Origin: Ancrocorticia populi
GTDB lineage: Bacteria > Actinomycetota > Actinomycetes > Actinomycetales > Actinomycetaceae
Direction of reading: 5' to 3'
DNA: 64,000 nt
NCBI RefSeq assembly: GCF_003123745.1
Contig: NZ_QETB01000001.1
Span: 496,001-560,000, forward strand
The notes under the pieces: model-generated
Seen by the model: only the letters and a program-made list of their open reading frames with translations
The model's database searches: none
What the model was told of the DNA's origin: nothing
Shown: in pieces, positions 1 to 8,642 of the stretch
Position numbering within the stretch: the stretch's first letter is position 1
How the letters are laid out: each line of letters begins with the position of its first letter
Made by a program: the position numbers and the translations under genes

Positions 1-567
1 GACGTCCGGCTGGCCGATCAGGAGGATCCATCCAAGGACGTAGAGGATGGCAAGCCCGGCGAACTTCTCGTCAAAGGTCCACAGGTGTTTTCGGGCTACC
101 TTGACGCCCCGGAGGAGAACGAGGCCGCCTTCTACGACGGGTGGTTCCGTACCGGGGATATTGCGCGCAACGATGACGGCTTCCTCTACCTCGTTGATCG
201 CTCCAAGGATCTCATCATTACCTCAGGCTTCAATATCTTCCCCTCACAGGTTGAGGGTGCGATTAAGAGGTTGACTAGTGCGCAGGACGTCGTCGTCGTT
301 GGAATAGACAACTCCGCAACTGGCGAAGAAGTGGCTGCGGTGGTCAAGGCGCCGTGGCGGAACCCGGACTTGAAGCGTCTTCGCGCCACGCTGGAAAAGG
401 AGTTGCCGCACTACGCGCTGCCGCGCCAACTTCACCTAGTGGGCGAGATTCCGCATTCGATGATCGGTAAGCCGGAGCGCAAGCAGGTGCGTGAGACGCT
501 CATCGCGGCGGCGCCTTCGGAGAAGGTCACGGATTCGCGTGAGGGCAAAACCGGGCCGTTTTCCTAG
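1..567 (+). CDS. Acyl-CoA synthetase (AMP-forming), C-terminal part
   Basis: The frame is open from the first base, so only the last 188 codons are visible. They carry the hinge and C-terminal lid of the ANL adenylating superfamily: YDGWFRTGDIA, then DRSKDLIITSGFNIFPSQVE, and near the end IPHSMIGKPERKQVR with the lysine that catalyses adenylation. The wording resembles long-chain fatty-acid CoA ligases (FadD) more than MenE, although menaquinone genes lie nearby. The enzyme would activate a carboxylic acid with ATP and transfer it to CoA in the cytoplasm. The substrate cannot be told from this fragment. Its stop overlaps the end of the convergent DeoR gene by 4 bp. Confidence 0.9.
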   Translation, partial: DVRLADQEDPSKDVEDGKPGELLVKGPQVFSGYLDAPEENEAAFYDGWFRTGDIARNDDGFLYLVDRSKDLIITSGFNIFPSQVEGAIKRLTSAQDVVVVGIDNSATGEEVAAVVKAPWRNPDLKRLRATLEKELPHYALPRQLHLVGEIPHSMIGKPERKQVRETLIAAAPSEKVTDSREGKTGPFS

Positions 568-1370
568 TCCGCGAGAACAACCTCAACGCCGGCCTCGCGA
601 AGCTTTTCCAGCTCCTCCTGCGGAGTCTCGGAATCCGTGATCACGGCGGAAAACTTGCTGACGGGCACGATCTTGTGGAGGCCAGTGCGCGTGAATTTCG
701 TGTGGTCCACCATCAGGACGTTGCGGGTGGCAGAATCCACCATTGCCCGCTTAGTCTCGGCCACCACGGGATCGGGATGGAAGCAGTAGCCCCCGGAAAT
801 TGCGGTCACGGACATGAGGCACACGTCGATGCCCAGACTCTCGATGTTGCGTACCGTCATCGGCCCAAAATACGCATCCGCCCAGTTATAGTAATCGCCA
901 CCCAGGTGAATGAGGCTGATGTGCGGGTCCCCAATCAGGCCCTCCTCAATGAACCGGGCATTTGTTGCCACAGTGACAGGTGCCAGTTCGCGCAGCCCCG
1001 GCAGCATGTGGGCACTGGTGGTGGAATCGTCGAGTATCACGGCGTCACCTGGTCCCACGTACGTGAGGGCCGCGGCCGCGATGAGGTCCTTGAGGGTGTT
1101 GTTTTGGCCGAGACGGAGTTTTGAGGAAATTTCTACAAGGGACGACGACGGCGCACTCACCTCGCCGTATGACCGCGTCAACATACCTTGATCAACCAGT
1201 TCCGAGATGTCGCGGTAGACGGTCATGGTGGATACGCCGAGGTTATCGGCCAGCCAATCAACCGTTGTGACGCCCTCGTGAATCACGAGGGAGACGATCT
1301 TGCGGAGGCGAGCTTTCCGAGTTTGGGGAATGCGCTTGGCTGCTCCCGCCTGCATGCTGCCGCTGGTCAA
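564..1370 (-). CDS. DeoR/GlpR-family transcriptional regulator
   Basis: About 268 aa with the DeoR layout: an N-terminal winged HTH (LADNLGVSTMTVYRDISELV) followed by a phosphosugar-sensing domain (DAVILDDSTTSAHMLPGL and a GG-Y motif). I chose the TTG start at 1370 because GAGGAG lies 6 nt before it. An upstream GTG at 1418 would place the protein start inside a perfect inverted repeat that is better read as a regulatory element. It is the last gene of a minus-strand cluster after an FGGY kinase and a GpsA-like dehydrogenase, so it probably represses that cluster until a phosphorylated sugar or polyol binds. The effector is unknown. Confidence 0.88.
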   Translation of the reverse strand: MTSGSMQAGAAKRIPQTRKARLRKIVSLVIHEGVTTVDWLADNLGVSTMTVYRDISELVDQGMLTRSYGEVSAPSSSLVEISSKLRLGQNNTLKDLIAAAALTYVGPGDAVILDDSTTSAHMLPGLRELAPVTVATNARFIEEGLIGDPHISLIHLGGDYYNWADAYFGPMTVRNIESLGIDVCLMSVTAISGGYCFHPDPVVAETKRAMVDSATRNVLMVDHTKFTRTGLHKIVPVSKFSAVITDSETPQEELEKLREAGVEVVLAD

Positions 1371-1388
1371 GGTGAGCTCCTCGAGTAA

Positions 1389-1419
1389 GGTGGGGACACC
1401 AGTTTGTAGCGTCCCCACC
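1389..1419. promoter_or_regulatory. Perfect inverted repeat upstream of deoR-type gene
   Basis: GGTGGGGAC and GTCCCCACC (9-bp arms) face each other across 13 bp, between the stop of the GpsA-like gene (1438) and the TTG start of the DeoR gene (1370). No T-run follows on the minus strand, so a classical terminator is unlikely. It may be an operator for autoregulation or an mRNA hairpin separating expression of the two genes. Confidence 0.5.
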
Positions 1420-1437
1420 TACTTTAGGTGAATCTAC

Positions 1438-2484
1438 CTACGGACGTACAGGAAGAACGGCCTGTGTGACAGCCGCCAGAACGTCGCTGACCTTCCCCTG
1501 AAGGATGTCATTGATCGCGAAGAGCAGCGGGAGCTGACCTGCGATGTCACTGGCGCGCTGGGATACCAGAGTCATAGCTAGGCCGGTGGCGGGCACGCCC
1601 TCCACAGTCTGCTCCAGACGCGTCATCTCGGCCAGCGCCTCGTCAGGCTTCTCGCCCCTGCCGAGCCGAACGCCGTAGACCTTGTTGCGGCCGGACAAGC
1701 CGGTCACTTCAAGATCGCCCACACCCGGGAGGTCGTAGGCCGTCTCCGGCCTTGCGCCAAGCTTCTGGCCCAGAAGCGACATCTCACGGATGGCCTGAGC
1801 AAACGCAGCCGCCTTGAGGTTGTGATGGGGGACCCCAGTTGCCTCCTCAAGACCATCGGCGATGCCCAGCGAGATCGCGTACACGTTCTTCATGGGAGCA
1901 CAGATCTCCACGCCAACTTCGTCGCCAGACGCGGCAATCGCATAGTTGGGTGTGCGTGCGGCGCGGGCGGCCGTCTTAGCCACCTCGATGTCGCGGCATC
2001 CGTACATCGTGGCCGTGGGCTTGGCGTCCGCGCACTCGTTGGCCTTGACCGGCCCGGCGATCGCCACGATCGGGGGGATCGTGACGCCGAGTTCTCCGGC
2101 AATGCGACGGAGCGCGTCCGGGAGGAGCTGGATGTTGCCGTCAGGATCCGGGCAGAATCCCTTGGACGTCATCCAGATTGCCTCTGCATCGCCTAGGAGT
2201 GGGAGCGCTAGTTTTGCCACGCCGGGAACGCCTTCGGAGGACACGGACATGACCACCACGTCCGAGCCTTCGATGGCTTCGGCCAGCTGATCGGAGCGAT
2301 AGGTGGTGACTTTATCGGAGATCACCACGTTGATTCGCGGGTGGGGCTGGCCCGCCTCAATAGCGTCGATCAGGTGATCGTCCAGCCATGTGCCCCACAG
2401 GTGCACGTCTAGGCCTGCGTCCACGAGTGGGCGCGTGAGGCCTGCGCCCATTGCTCCGGCGCCTAGAACTGTAATTCTCTGCAT
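1438..2484 (-). CDS. GpsA-like NAD(P)-dependent glycerol-3-phosphate dehydrogenase family protein
   Basis: 348 aa with an N-terminal Rossmann fold (VLGAGAMGAGL), the conserved SKG (MTSKGF), the GPVKANE motif, a catalytic lysine in APMKNVYAI and the C-terminal NKVYGVRLGRG. These are hallmarks of the GpsA family that interconverts sn-glycerol-3-phosphate and dihydroxyacetone phosphate. It lies 15 bp downstream of an FGGY kinase and upstream of a DeoR regulator, so it may oxidise the phosphorylated polyol made by that kinase rather than serve phospholipid synthesis. Whether it is the housekeeping GpsA cannot be decided from this window. Confidence 0.85.
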   Translation of the reverse strand: MQRITVLGAGAMGAGLTRPLVDAGLDVHLWGTWLDDHLIDAIEAGQPHPRINVVISDKVTTYRSDQLAEAIEGSDVVVMSVSSEGVPGVAKLALPLLGDAEAIWMTSKGFCPDPDGNIQLLPDALRRIAGELGVTIPPIVAIAGPVKANECADAKPTATMYGCRDIEVAKTAARAARTPNYAIAASGDEVGVEICAPMKNVYAISLGIADGLEEATGVPHHNLKAAAFAQAIREMSLLGQKLGARPETAYDLPGVGDLEVTGLSGRNKVYGVRLGRGEKPDEALAEMTRLEQTVEGVPATGLAMTLVSQRASDIAGQLPLLFAINDILQGKVSDVLAAVTQAVLPVRP

Positions 2485-2499
2485 AAGATGTTCCTCTTC

Positions 2500-4092
2500 T
2501 TAGATTTCGGCCTTCGGTGATTCTGGCTTGGTTGATGGGTAGCGCTCCGCGATCTGGTGCAGCTCCTCGAAGGTGTCCTTGAGCTGGGGGTAGAGCTTCT
2601 GCTGAACCGCGGCTACTTGCCGGTAGCGATCGTGCATTTCCATGTTGGGCGTGATGACGTCACCGAAGCGGGCCATTGCCTTGGCGGAGGCTGCCACGTT
2701 CGGCTCCCCGTCCACTACCGGCTCGTGTGCGCCGATGGCGGCCATTGCGAGCACTGAGGCACCCAGAGCGGAGATCTCATCTTCAGCGCACACCGTGATT
2801 TCGATGCCGGTGGTATCGGCCATGATCTGGCGCCATAGCATGGAGCGCGTGCCGCCCCCCATTGCTCGTAGTGACGTAATCTTCACGCCTGTGCCGCGCT
2901 CAATGGCATCGAGGTTATTGCGCATCTCGAAGCCGATCGACTCCAAGATTGAACGGTACATGTGCGCACGTGAATGAGTTCCGCGCCAGCCCACTACTGC
3001 GCCGCGTGCCACGGAATCCCAGTAAGGAGACTGTACGGCGTTCCAGTAAGGCAGGGTAATGAGGCCTTCGGATCCCGGTGGGATTTGTGAGGCTGCCTCA
3101 TCGAGGGCCGGATCCGGTTCGCCCAGGAGCTTCGGATCGCCCAGCGTTTCGCGGAACCAACCGGCAAGGTAGGAGCCCGATGATTGAAGGACCTCGAACA
3201 CGTAGTGGCCAGGGATGCCCGAATCAAGCGTGCGGAAGATCGGATCGTAAATGTAGTTTGCTGCGTCCACGCCGGCATTGACTGCGGTGCCGAGGTTCAG
3301 GTAGGCAACGTTTGCCTCCACTGCCGCTGCACCCACGCCGGCTGCTTGGCCGTCACCGAGTCCCGATACCACGGATACCTCTGGAGAAATATCCCATTCG
3401 GCAGCAAGTTCAGGCTTGACCGTGTCAACGATTGTCGCGGGCGGAACCAGTTCTGGCATCTGATCACGCCGTACACCGGCGATGTCCAGCAGCTCATCGG
3501 CCCACTCGCGCTTTTCGATATCGAAGAGTCCCAGCGAATCGGCACAGGCAGTTGAGGAAACCCAACGTCCAGTCAGGTTGAAGGTAATGGCGCAAGCAAC
3601 GTCAACGATCTTATCTGCCTCCTCAAAGTACTCCGGGTTGTTCTCCTTGACCCAAGCCATCTTGTAGATCGCGGGCGTGACGCCGGCGGGCTTACCTGAA
3701 AGCTCATGGATGTGATCGTTGCCGTACTTGCGGATCTGCTCGGTGGCGCGGCCGTCCAGCCAGAGGATTCCGGGGCCAACGGGCGTCCCATCGTCGAGGA
3801 ACGGCGCGAATGATTCGCGCTGGTGCGTGATGCCGATAGCCTTCACGCGCTTGCGAAGCTCTGGTGTGAGGGAGGCTAGTGCCTCAGTAATGGTCTCGTG
3901 GGTGGTTTCCCACCAGCGCGCTGGATGGTGCTCATAGAAGTCCATGGCTGGGGTGTGGAGCTGGATGTTCCGCTTGGCGGTCACAAGGACTTCGCCGGCG
4001 GTATCCACAACGATTGCCTTGGTTGACGTAGTTGATGAATCGACGGCAACAACAAGAGGCCCGGGGGCTGGTGTTTGAATTTTCTCGGTCAT
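2500..4092 (-). CDS. FGGY-family carbohydrate kinase
   Basis: 530 aa with both FGGY actin-like ATPase halves: N-terminal VAVDSSTTSTKAIVVD, the mid region GITHQRESFAPF with GILWLDGRA, and the C-terminal ATP-binding signature LRAMGGGTRSMLWRQIMADT. Family members phosphorylate xylulose, gluconate, glycerol, erythritol or ribulose; the specificity here is not recognisable. It is first in a minus-strand cluster with a GpsA-like dehydrogenase (15 bp downstream) and a DeoR regulator. AAGAGA about 6 nt before the ATG is a plausible ribosome binding site. No transporter gene adjoins the cluster. Confidence 0.88.
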   Translation of the reverse strand: MTEKIQTPAPGPLVVAVDSSTTSTKAIVVDTAGEVLVTAKRNIQLHTPAMDFYEHHPARWWETTHETITEALASLTPELRKRVKAIGITHQRESFAPFLDDGTPVGPGILWLDGRATEQIRKYGNDHIHELSGKPAGVTPAIYKMAWVKENNPEYFEEADKIVDVACAITFNLTGRWVSSTACADSLGLFDIEKREWADELLDIAGVRRDQMPELVPPATIVDTVKPELAAEWDISPEVSVVSGLGDGQAAGVGAAAVEANVAYLNLGTAVNAGVDAANYIYDPIFRTLDSGIPGHYVFEVLQSSGSYLAGWFRETLGDPKLLGEPDPALDEAASQIPPGSEGLITLPYWNAVQSPYWDSVARGAVVGWRGTHSRAHMYRSILESIGFEMRNNLDAIERGTGVKITSLRAMGGGTRSMLWRQIMADTTGIEITVCAEDEISALGASVLAMAAIGAHEPVVDGEPNVAASAKAMARFGDVITPNMEMHDRYRQVAAVQQKLYPQLKDTFEELHQIAERYPSTKPESPKAEI

Positions 4093-4147
4093 GGTGTCTC
4101 TTTTCGTCAGTGAAATGACACGCCAACGCGGTTACGCTGACTCCTAA

Positions 4148-4176
4148 ATTATTAATTACTCTGTTAGATTCCACAA
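4148..4176 (-). promoter_or_regulatory. Promoter and AT-rich palindrome of the FGGY kinase cluster
   Basis: On the minus strand TTGTGG (4176-4171) and AATAAT (4153-4148) are 17 bp apart and point at the FGGY gene. The -10 lies inside a perfect 11-bp palindrome, AATTATTAATT (4147-4157), a plausible operator for the DeoR-type protein encoded in the cluster. The operator role is inference. Confidence 0.5.
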
Positions 4177-4266
4177 GAAAACTGTGAAAGTTGGGCGCGC
4201 ACGTTTTCCCAGAAGCCGTCCGGGAAATTTCCTAGGTTTTGTGGTGCTGGGCATCCGGCCCTCCAC

Positions 4267-4272
4267 TAGACT
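4267..4272 (+). promoter_or_regulatory. -10 box of menC (leaderless start)
   Basis: TAGACT is followed by 6 nt and then the GTG start of menC, so transcription is expected to begin at or next to the start codon. No Shine-Dalgarno sequence is present. Confidence 0.5.
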
Positions 4273-4278
4273 GGCTGT

Positions 4279-5358
4279 GTGACTACAACCCCAGAGCCGA
4301 TTTTGTACACGGTTGCGCCGGAACGCTGGTCTCGCAGCGTGCAGAGATGGCTAGCCAACCAGAAGATTGATGACACTGTTCTTTTCGACGTTCCTATGGT
4401 CACCCGGTTTCGCGGGGTGACGAGGCGGCGCGGCATTCTCCTGCATGGCCAGGGCGGTTGGGGCGAATGCGCCCCATTCGAGGAGTACGGTCCAGACGAG
4501 GCATGCCTGTGGCTGCGCAGCGCCGCCGACGCCGCCACCAGCGGACTCAACATTCCTGCTGTGCGAGCCGAGATCCCTGTGAACGTCACGATTCCAGTGA
4601 TCGATCCCGAGGCTGCGGCTTCCCGTGCATCCTCATCACGTTGCCGCACTGCAAAAGTCAAGGTGGCCGATCAGAATTCTTCGCTTGAGAGCGACGAAGC
4701 TCGCGTGCGTTCAGTCGCAGACGCGCTCGCGGCCGAACACGGCGACGCTGCGAGGGTCCGAATCGACGCCAACGGGGCGTGGGACCGGGACCAGGCCGTC
4801 GCTGCGATCACCCGGCTGAATCAAGCGGCCGGGGCCGTTGGTGGCCTAGAATACGCGGAGCAGCCGTGCCAGAGCGTTGACGATCTTGCGTGGGTACGCA
4901 GGCAGGTTGATGTGCCGATCGCTGCGGACGAATCTATTCGCCGCTCCGATGATCCTTTCCGAGTGGTCCAAGCCGAGGCCGCAGATCTCGCGGTCATTAA
5001 GGTTGCACCCCTTGGGGGAGTGCGCATGGCACTGGAGCTTGCCCAGAGATTGGAGATCCCGGTGGTCGTGTCTTCGGCACTTGATACGTCGATCGGGTTG
5101 TCCGCCGGGGTGGTCCTCGCTGCCTCGCTGCCTGATCTTCCCTACGCATGCGGTTTGGACACAGGAACGCTCCTCGGCGCTGACGTTGTGGATGAACCGC
5201 TGCGGTCCTCGCAGGGAGTCTTGGCGCTGGATAGCGCACGTGCCATCCTTCAGTCAGATGCGCTGCGCGAGTCTGATGTTGATTCGGAGGCGCGGAAAGA
5301 ACTTCGCGATAGTGGTTGGATCGAACGTGTGGAATCGATGATTGAGAACCTGGCGTGA
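4279..5358 (+). CDS. menC: o-Succinylbenzoate synthase
   Basis: 359 aa of the enolase superfamily, actinobacterial MenC type. It dehydrates SHCHC to o-succinylbenzoate in menaquinone synthesis. Visible motifs are VPMVTRFRGVTRRRG near residue 40, GGWGECAPFEEYG, the catalytic lysine in TAKVKV, metal ligands in RIDANGAWD, EYAEQPC and IAADESI, and the second catalytic lysine in VIKVAPLGG. The GTG start has a -10 box 6 nt upstream and no SD, fitting a leaderless mRNA. Its TGA overlaps the GTG start of menD by 4 bp, so the two are translationally coupled. Confidence 0.95.
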   Translation: MTTTPEPILYTVAPERWSRSVQRWLANQKIDDTVLFDVPMVTRFRGVTRRRGILLHGQGGWGECAPFEEYGPDEACLWLRSAADAATSGLNIPAVRAEIPVNVTIPVIDPEAAASRASSSRCRTAKVKVADQNSSLESDEARVRSVADALAAEHGDAARVRIDANGAWDRDQAVAAITRLNQAAGAVGGLEYAEQPCQSVDDLAWVRRQVDVPIAADESIRRSDDPFRVVQAEAADLAVIKVAPLGGVRMALELAQRLEIPVVVSSALDTSIGLSAGVVLAASLPDLPYACGLDTGTLLGADVVDEPLRSSQGVLALDSARAILQSDALRESDVDSEARKELRDSGWIERVESMIENLA

Positions 5359-6968
5359 GAGGTTCGATCTCCCTTGCGACTGAGATTGTCGCAGGCCTCA
5401 TCTCTGCTGGCGTGCAGCACGTGGCGTATTGTCCCGGATCGCGGGACGCGCCCTTTGCATACACGCTGGAGGCGGCCGAGCGCCAAGGGCTTATCGAAGT
5501 TGCCGTCTTCAGCGAGGAGCGCGGTGCAGGTTTTTGGGCGGTGGGGGCGGCGAAGGCTGGAGAGACGGTCGCCGTTGTCACTACCTCGGGCACCGCAGCC
5601 GCCGAGCTTCATCCCGCGCTCGAGGAGGCGTACTTCCAGGGCCTACCGGTTATTGCCATTACCGCGGACCGCCCTCACGAGATGAGGAGGGTGGGTGCTT
5701 CGCAAACCACTCACCAAGAAGGAATCTATGGGACCAGCGTTGTTGCGCAGGAATCTCTTCCTGCCATCGACTCCCCATCGGAAGCGCAAGCCAAGAGCAT
5801 CCGCAGCCGAGTAAGCCGTCTGATAGGTGCCGCCCGCGGGTTCATGGGCCAAGCGGGCCCGGCTCATCTCAATGTGGGTTTTAGGGATCCACTGGTCCCC
5901 GATGATGCCACCTTCAGATTCACGGACAAACACACGAAGACCGTACCAGCCGAGAGGGTTTTCCCGGCATGGAGCTGGGTAGTAAATGAGGACCTTCGCA
6001 CCGTCGTGGTTGCTGGCGACGGCGCAGAACCTGCGATTGCCGCCATGGCCAACGCTCGCGCGATCCCCGTTCTTGCCGAACCGACTTCTGGGGCCACTGA
6101 CTGCGAGGCGTGGATTCCCTACGAGCAGCAGGTTGTGGGCCATTTAGGCGATCAGATCGAGCAGATCATTGTGACTGGTAGGCCCACTCTGTCCCGCCCG
6201 ATCGCCGCATTATTAGGCCGACAAGATGTCCGCAAGATCGTAGTGGCCTCGCACCGCGAGTGGACTGACGTAGCTGGCACTGCAGAAATAGTGGTTGAGG
6301 GCTTGTCCGACTCCCCACATGGCTATTCCGACGAGTGGCTCAATGCATGGCGCAGCGCCGCTGCACTCGTCGAGTCCAAATTGGATCTTTCTGGCCTCTC
6401 ACTTCTGTCAGCGTGCCATGCCGTCTGGCATGCTGAAGGCGATTCGCAATTGTGGTTGGGTGCCTCCAATACGATCCGTGGCTTCGATCTGGTGGCCAAT
6501 GCGCCCGGCCGTTCAGGCGTGTTTGCCAACCGGGGGCTCGCCGGTATCGATGGCACCATTGCCTCGGCGCTTGGCTTTGCCATGGCCGCCAGAACGCCAG
6601 TGCGTGCAGTCATGGGCGATATGACGTTTGCCTATGATCTGACATCGCTGGCACAACGTCCCGAAAAGGTAGAAGCCGAAGGGCAAGAACCAGACATCCA
6701 AGTCATTGTGCTCGACGACGGCGGCGGCTCCATCTTTGCTTCCCTAGAACATGGCAACGCCTCGCCGGAACTCTATGAACGTTTCTTTGCGGCGAAGCCT
6801 CAACTAGATGTGTGCGCAGCGGCCGAGGCTGCCGGATGGCGGGCCCGTTCAGTCGAGTCACTTGAGGATCTTGAGCGTGAATTAACCGCGCCCGTGCGAG
6901 GCCGCTCGGTATTGCATGTGAAGATTCCATGGCCCGCTGCCGAGATTGCTTTTATACGCGCCTGTTGA
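5355..6968 (+). CDS. menD: SEPHCHC synthase (2-succinyl-5-enolpyruvyl-6-hydroxy-3-cyclohexene-1-carboxylate synthase)
   Basis: 537 aa thiamine-diphosphate enzyme joining isochorismate and 2-oxoglutarate in menaquinone synthesis. The N-terminal domain reads AYCPGSRDAPF and SEERGAGFWAVGAAK, with the ThDP-activating glutamate, then TTSGTAAAELHPALEEA and ITADRPHEMRRVGASQTT. The C-terminal domain has ANRGLAGIDGTIASALGFA and the ThDP/Mg motif around VLDDGGGSIFASLE. It starts with GTG overlapping the menC stop. The last 17 bp overlap the end of a convergent HNH gene, which may have trimmed the normal C-terminus slightly. Confidence 0.95.
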   Translation: MRGSISLATEIVAGLISAGVQHVAYCPGSRDAPFAYTLEAAERQGLIEVAVFSEERGAGFWAVGAAKAGETVAVVTTSGTAAAELHPALEEAYFQGLPVIAITADRPHEMRRVGASQTTHQEGIYGTSVVAQESLPAIDSPSEAQAKSIRSRVSRLIGAARGFMGQAGPAHLNVGFRDPLVPDDATFRFTDKHTKTVPAERVFPAWSWVVNEDLRTVVVAGDGAEPAIAAMANARAIPVLAEPTSGATDCEAWIPYEQQVVGHLGDQIEQIIVTGRPTLSRPIAALLGRQDVRKIVVASHREWTDVAGTAEIVVEGLSDSPHGYSDEWLNAWRSAAALVESKLDLSGLSLLSACHAVWHAEGDSQLWLGASNTIRGFDLVANAPGRSGVFANRGLAGIDGTIASALGFAMAARTPVRAVMGDMTFAYDLTSLAQRPEKVEAEGQEPDIQVIVLDDGGGSIFASLEHGNASPELYERFFAAKPQLDVCAAAEAAGWRARSVESLEDLERELTAPVRGRSVLHVKIPWPAAEIAFIRAC

Positions 6969-8459
6969 GACTTGGCGTTATTGGGGGCGGGGTTGAGTTG
7001 TAGGTGTGGCCTGTGGGTGTGGTGATGTTTCGGGTGCTGGTGTTGGTTGGGGTGTGGTGCCAGCCGGGGTTTTCTTTGGTGTAGTTACAGCGGGCGCAGA
7101 GCCCGGTCCCGTTGCCAGCGCTTGTGTGGCCGCCTTTGGCGAACGGGTGGGCGTGGTCTAAATGGGCGATGGGTGCGTTACACCACGGGGTCCGGCACTG
7201 CTGATCACGCAGAACCAACGCCCGACGTAGTGCGCCGGTGAATTCGCGTTTCCGGGTGTCGATTTTTGTGATGTCTCCGGTGACCGGGTCGGTCAACACT
7301 CGCCGGAGAAACACCCTGGCTGGGCTCTGGTGATCATGGACCGGGTCAAGCATGTCCCGCGCGAGTGCTGCAGGGATGGGACCATAGCCGGGCATCCACG
7401 CGGCAGTAAACACATCCTCGGCGTGCCGGCCCGTATTATCAATGACCGGAGAGACGGAAACAGTATGCCCCGGAGTCTGAACTGTGCTGGTGGTGCCGAG
7501 CAATGTTTCGTCGGTCATGACCAACTGGACTTCGATGTTGACTGCCTCGGCATGGGCTTGCCCCGTCAGGCGTTGGACGAGCAGGTCGGCTTCGAGCTGG
7601 GCCGGGCCAGCCTGCACGGTCTCGTTGCTGAAGGCCATGGCGGTGGCCGCCTCGTGGAGGGCTTTCTTACAAGCAAAAGCCTGCCCTAACGGTAGTAGGG
7701 CGGTCAGGTAGGCCATCCCCGACGGTGCCGGACGTATGCTCACCGCCCGAGCAGACTTAGCCAGGGCGTGGGCTTTCATATAAGCCACTGGGTCGGCCTG
7801 CTGGGCTAGGGCCCGGACCTCACCGGCCAGACGGCGGGAACCGGTCTTTCCGTAGCGGGGTGCCATATGCCGATCGATCGCGGTTTTGCCTGCCGGGTCC
7901 AGGTGACTGGTTTCTTTGACCACCAGCCCCACCGTGTACTCCGACAGTCGCCCGTCCGAAAGGGCAGCTAACGCGTGGGGCATGTCGGTGGTGAGAGTGT
8001 GGGCGGTGCGTACCGCTGCGGATCCTTGCTGGGGTGAAACCTTTCGGGCCAGTCCGATCTCGCTGCCGATGCCTCGGGCTCGCTGTTCCAGCTTGATACC
8101 AGCATCTGCCTCGGCCTGGTCACGACGATGGCGAAACTCCTCGGTCGCCACCACCTGTGCTGCGGCGGCGGCGCTTTTAATGTCCTCCAGGAGGCGGATC
8201 TGATCAATACAGGCCGCCTCGCTACCGCCAACCAGCTGCCCGCGCAGCAAATCCGGACGATCTGCAGGACCCGCACGGCCCCGTCGGCGTCTTGGGAAAC
8301 AGTCGTGGTGAGCACGGCGGCTGATTCGCCTACCCAGTCGATATCGTGTGCTGCGTAATCTTCTTCGGAGGGCGGTGCGGGGTGGTGCTCGGCCCACGCT
8401 TCAGGGACCCACGCATCCGATTCACAGGCCGTATCCTCAACCGCTGTCACCACACCCAC
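6952..8459 (-). pseudogene. DUF222/HNH endonuclease-domain protein, frameshifted
   Basis: The C-terminal part carries the HNH zinc finger (CRTPWCNAPIAHLDHAHPF, then LCARCNYTKENPGW) after a DUF222-like helical region, the usual form of a multicopy actinobacterial family of unknown role. The protein is split between two frames. A sensible N-terminus (MGVVTAVEDTACESDAW, GTG at 8459) runs to about 8250, after which the family-like sequence (PDLLRGQLVGG, DQIRLLEDIKSAAAAAQVV) continues in another frame. The alternative N-terminus in the second frame is arginine-rich nonsense. One indel near 8240-8265 would repair it. It separates menD from menF and its end overlaps menD. It could also be a sequencing error. 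Confidence 0.7.
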
Positions 8460-8642
8460 CCCCTCGTACCTACCAAGAAACCGTCACATGTCCGAATGAT
8501 TGTTCTACCCCTAGTTTACCGAACGACCATTCGAAACACAACACCTAAACACACCCAAACGTTATTAAAGATGATTGGGAGATAAGAAACCGTCGTCGTT
8601 ATAAAACGGTAGAACACCACCAAAAGCAGCCCTAAGAAATAG

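Noticed and set aside
1-567. MenE (o-succinylbenzoate-CoA ligase)
   Set aside because: Despite nearby men genes the C-terminal wording is closer to long-chain acyl-CoA ligases, and an unrelated cluster lies between.
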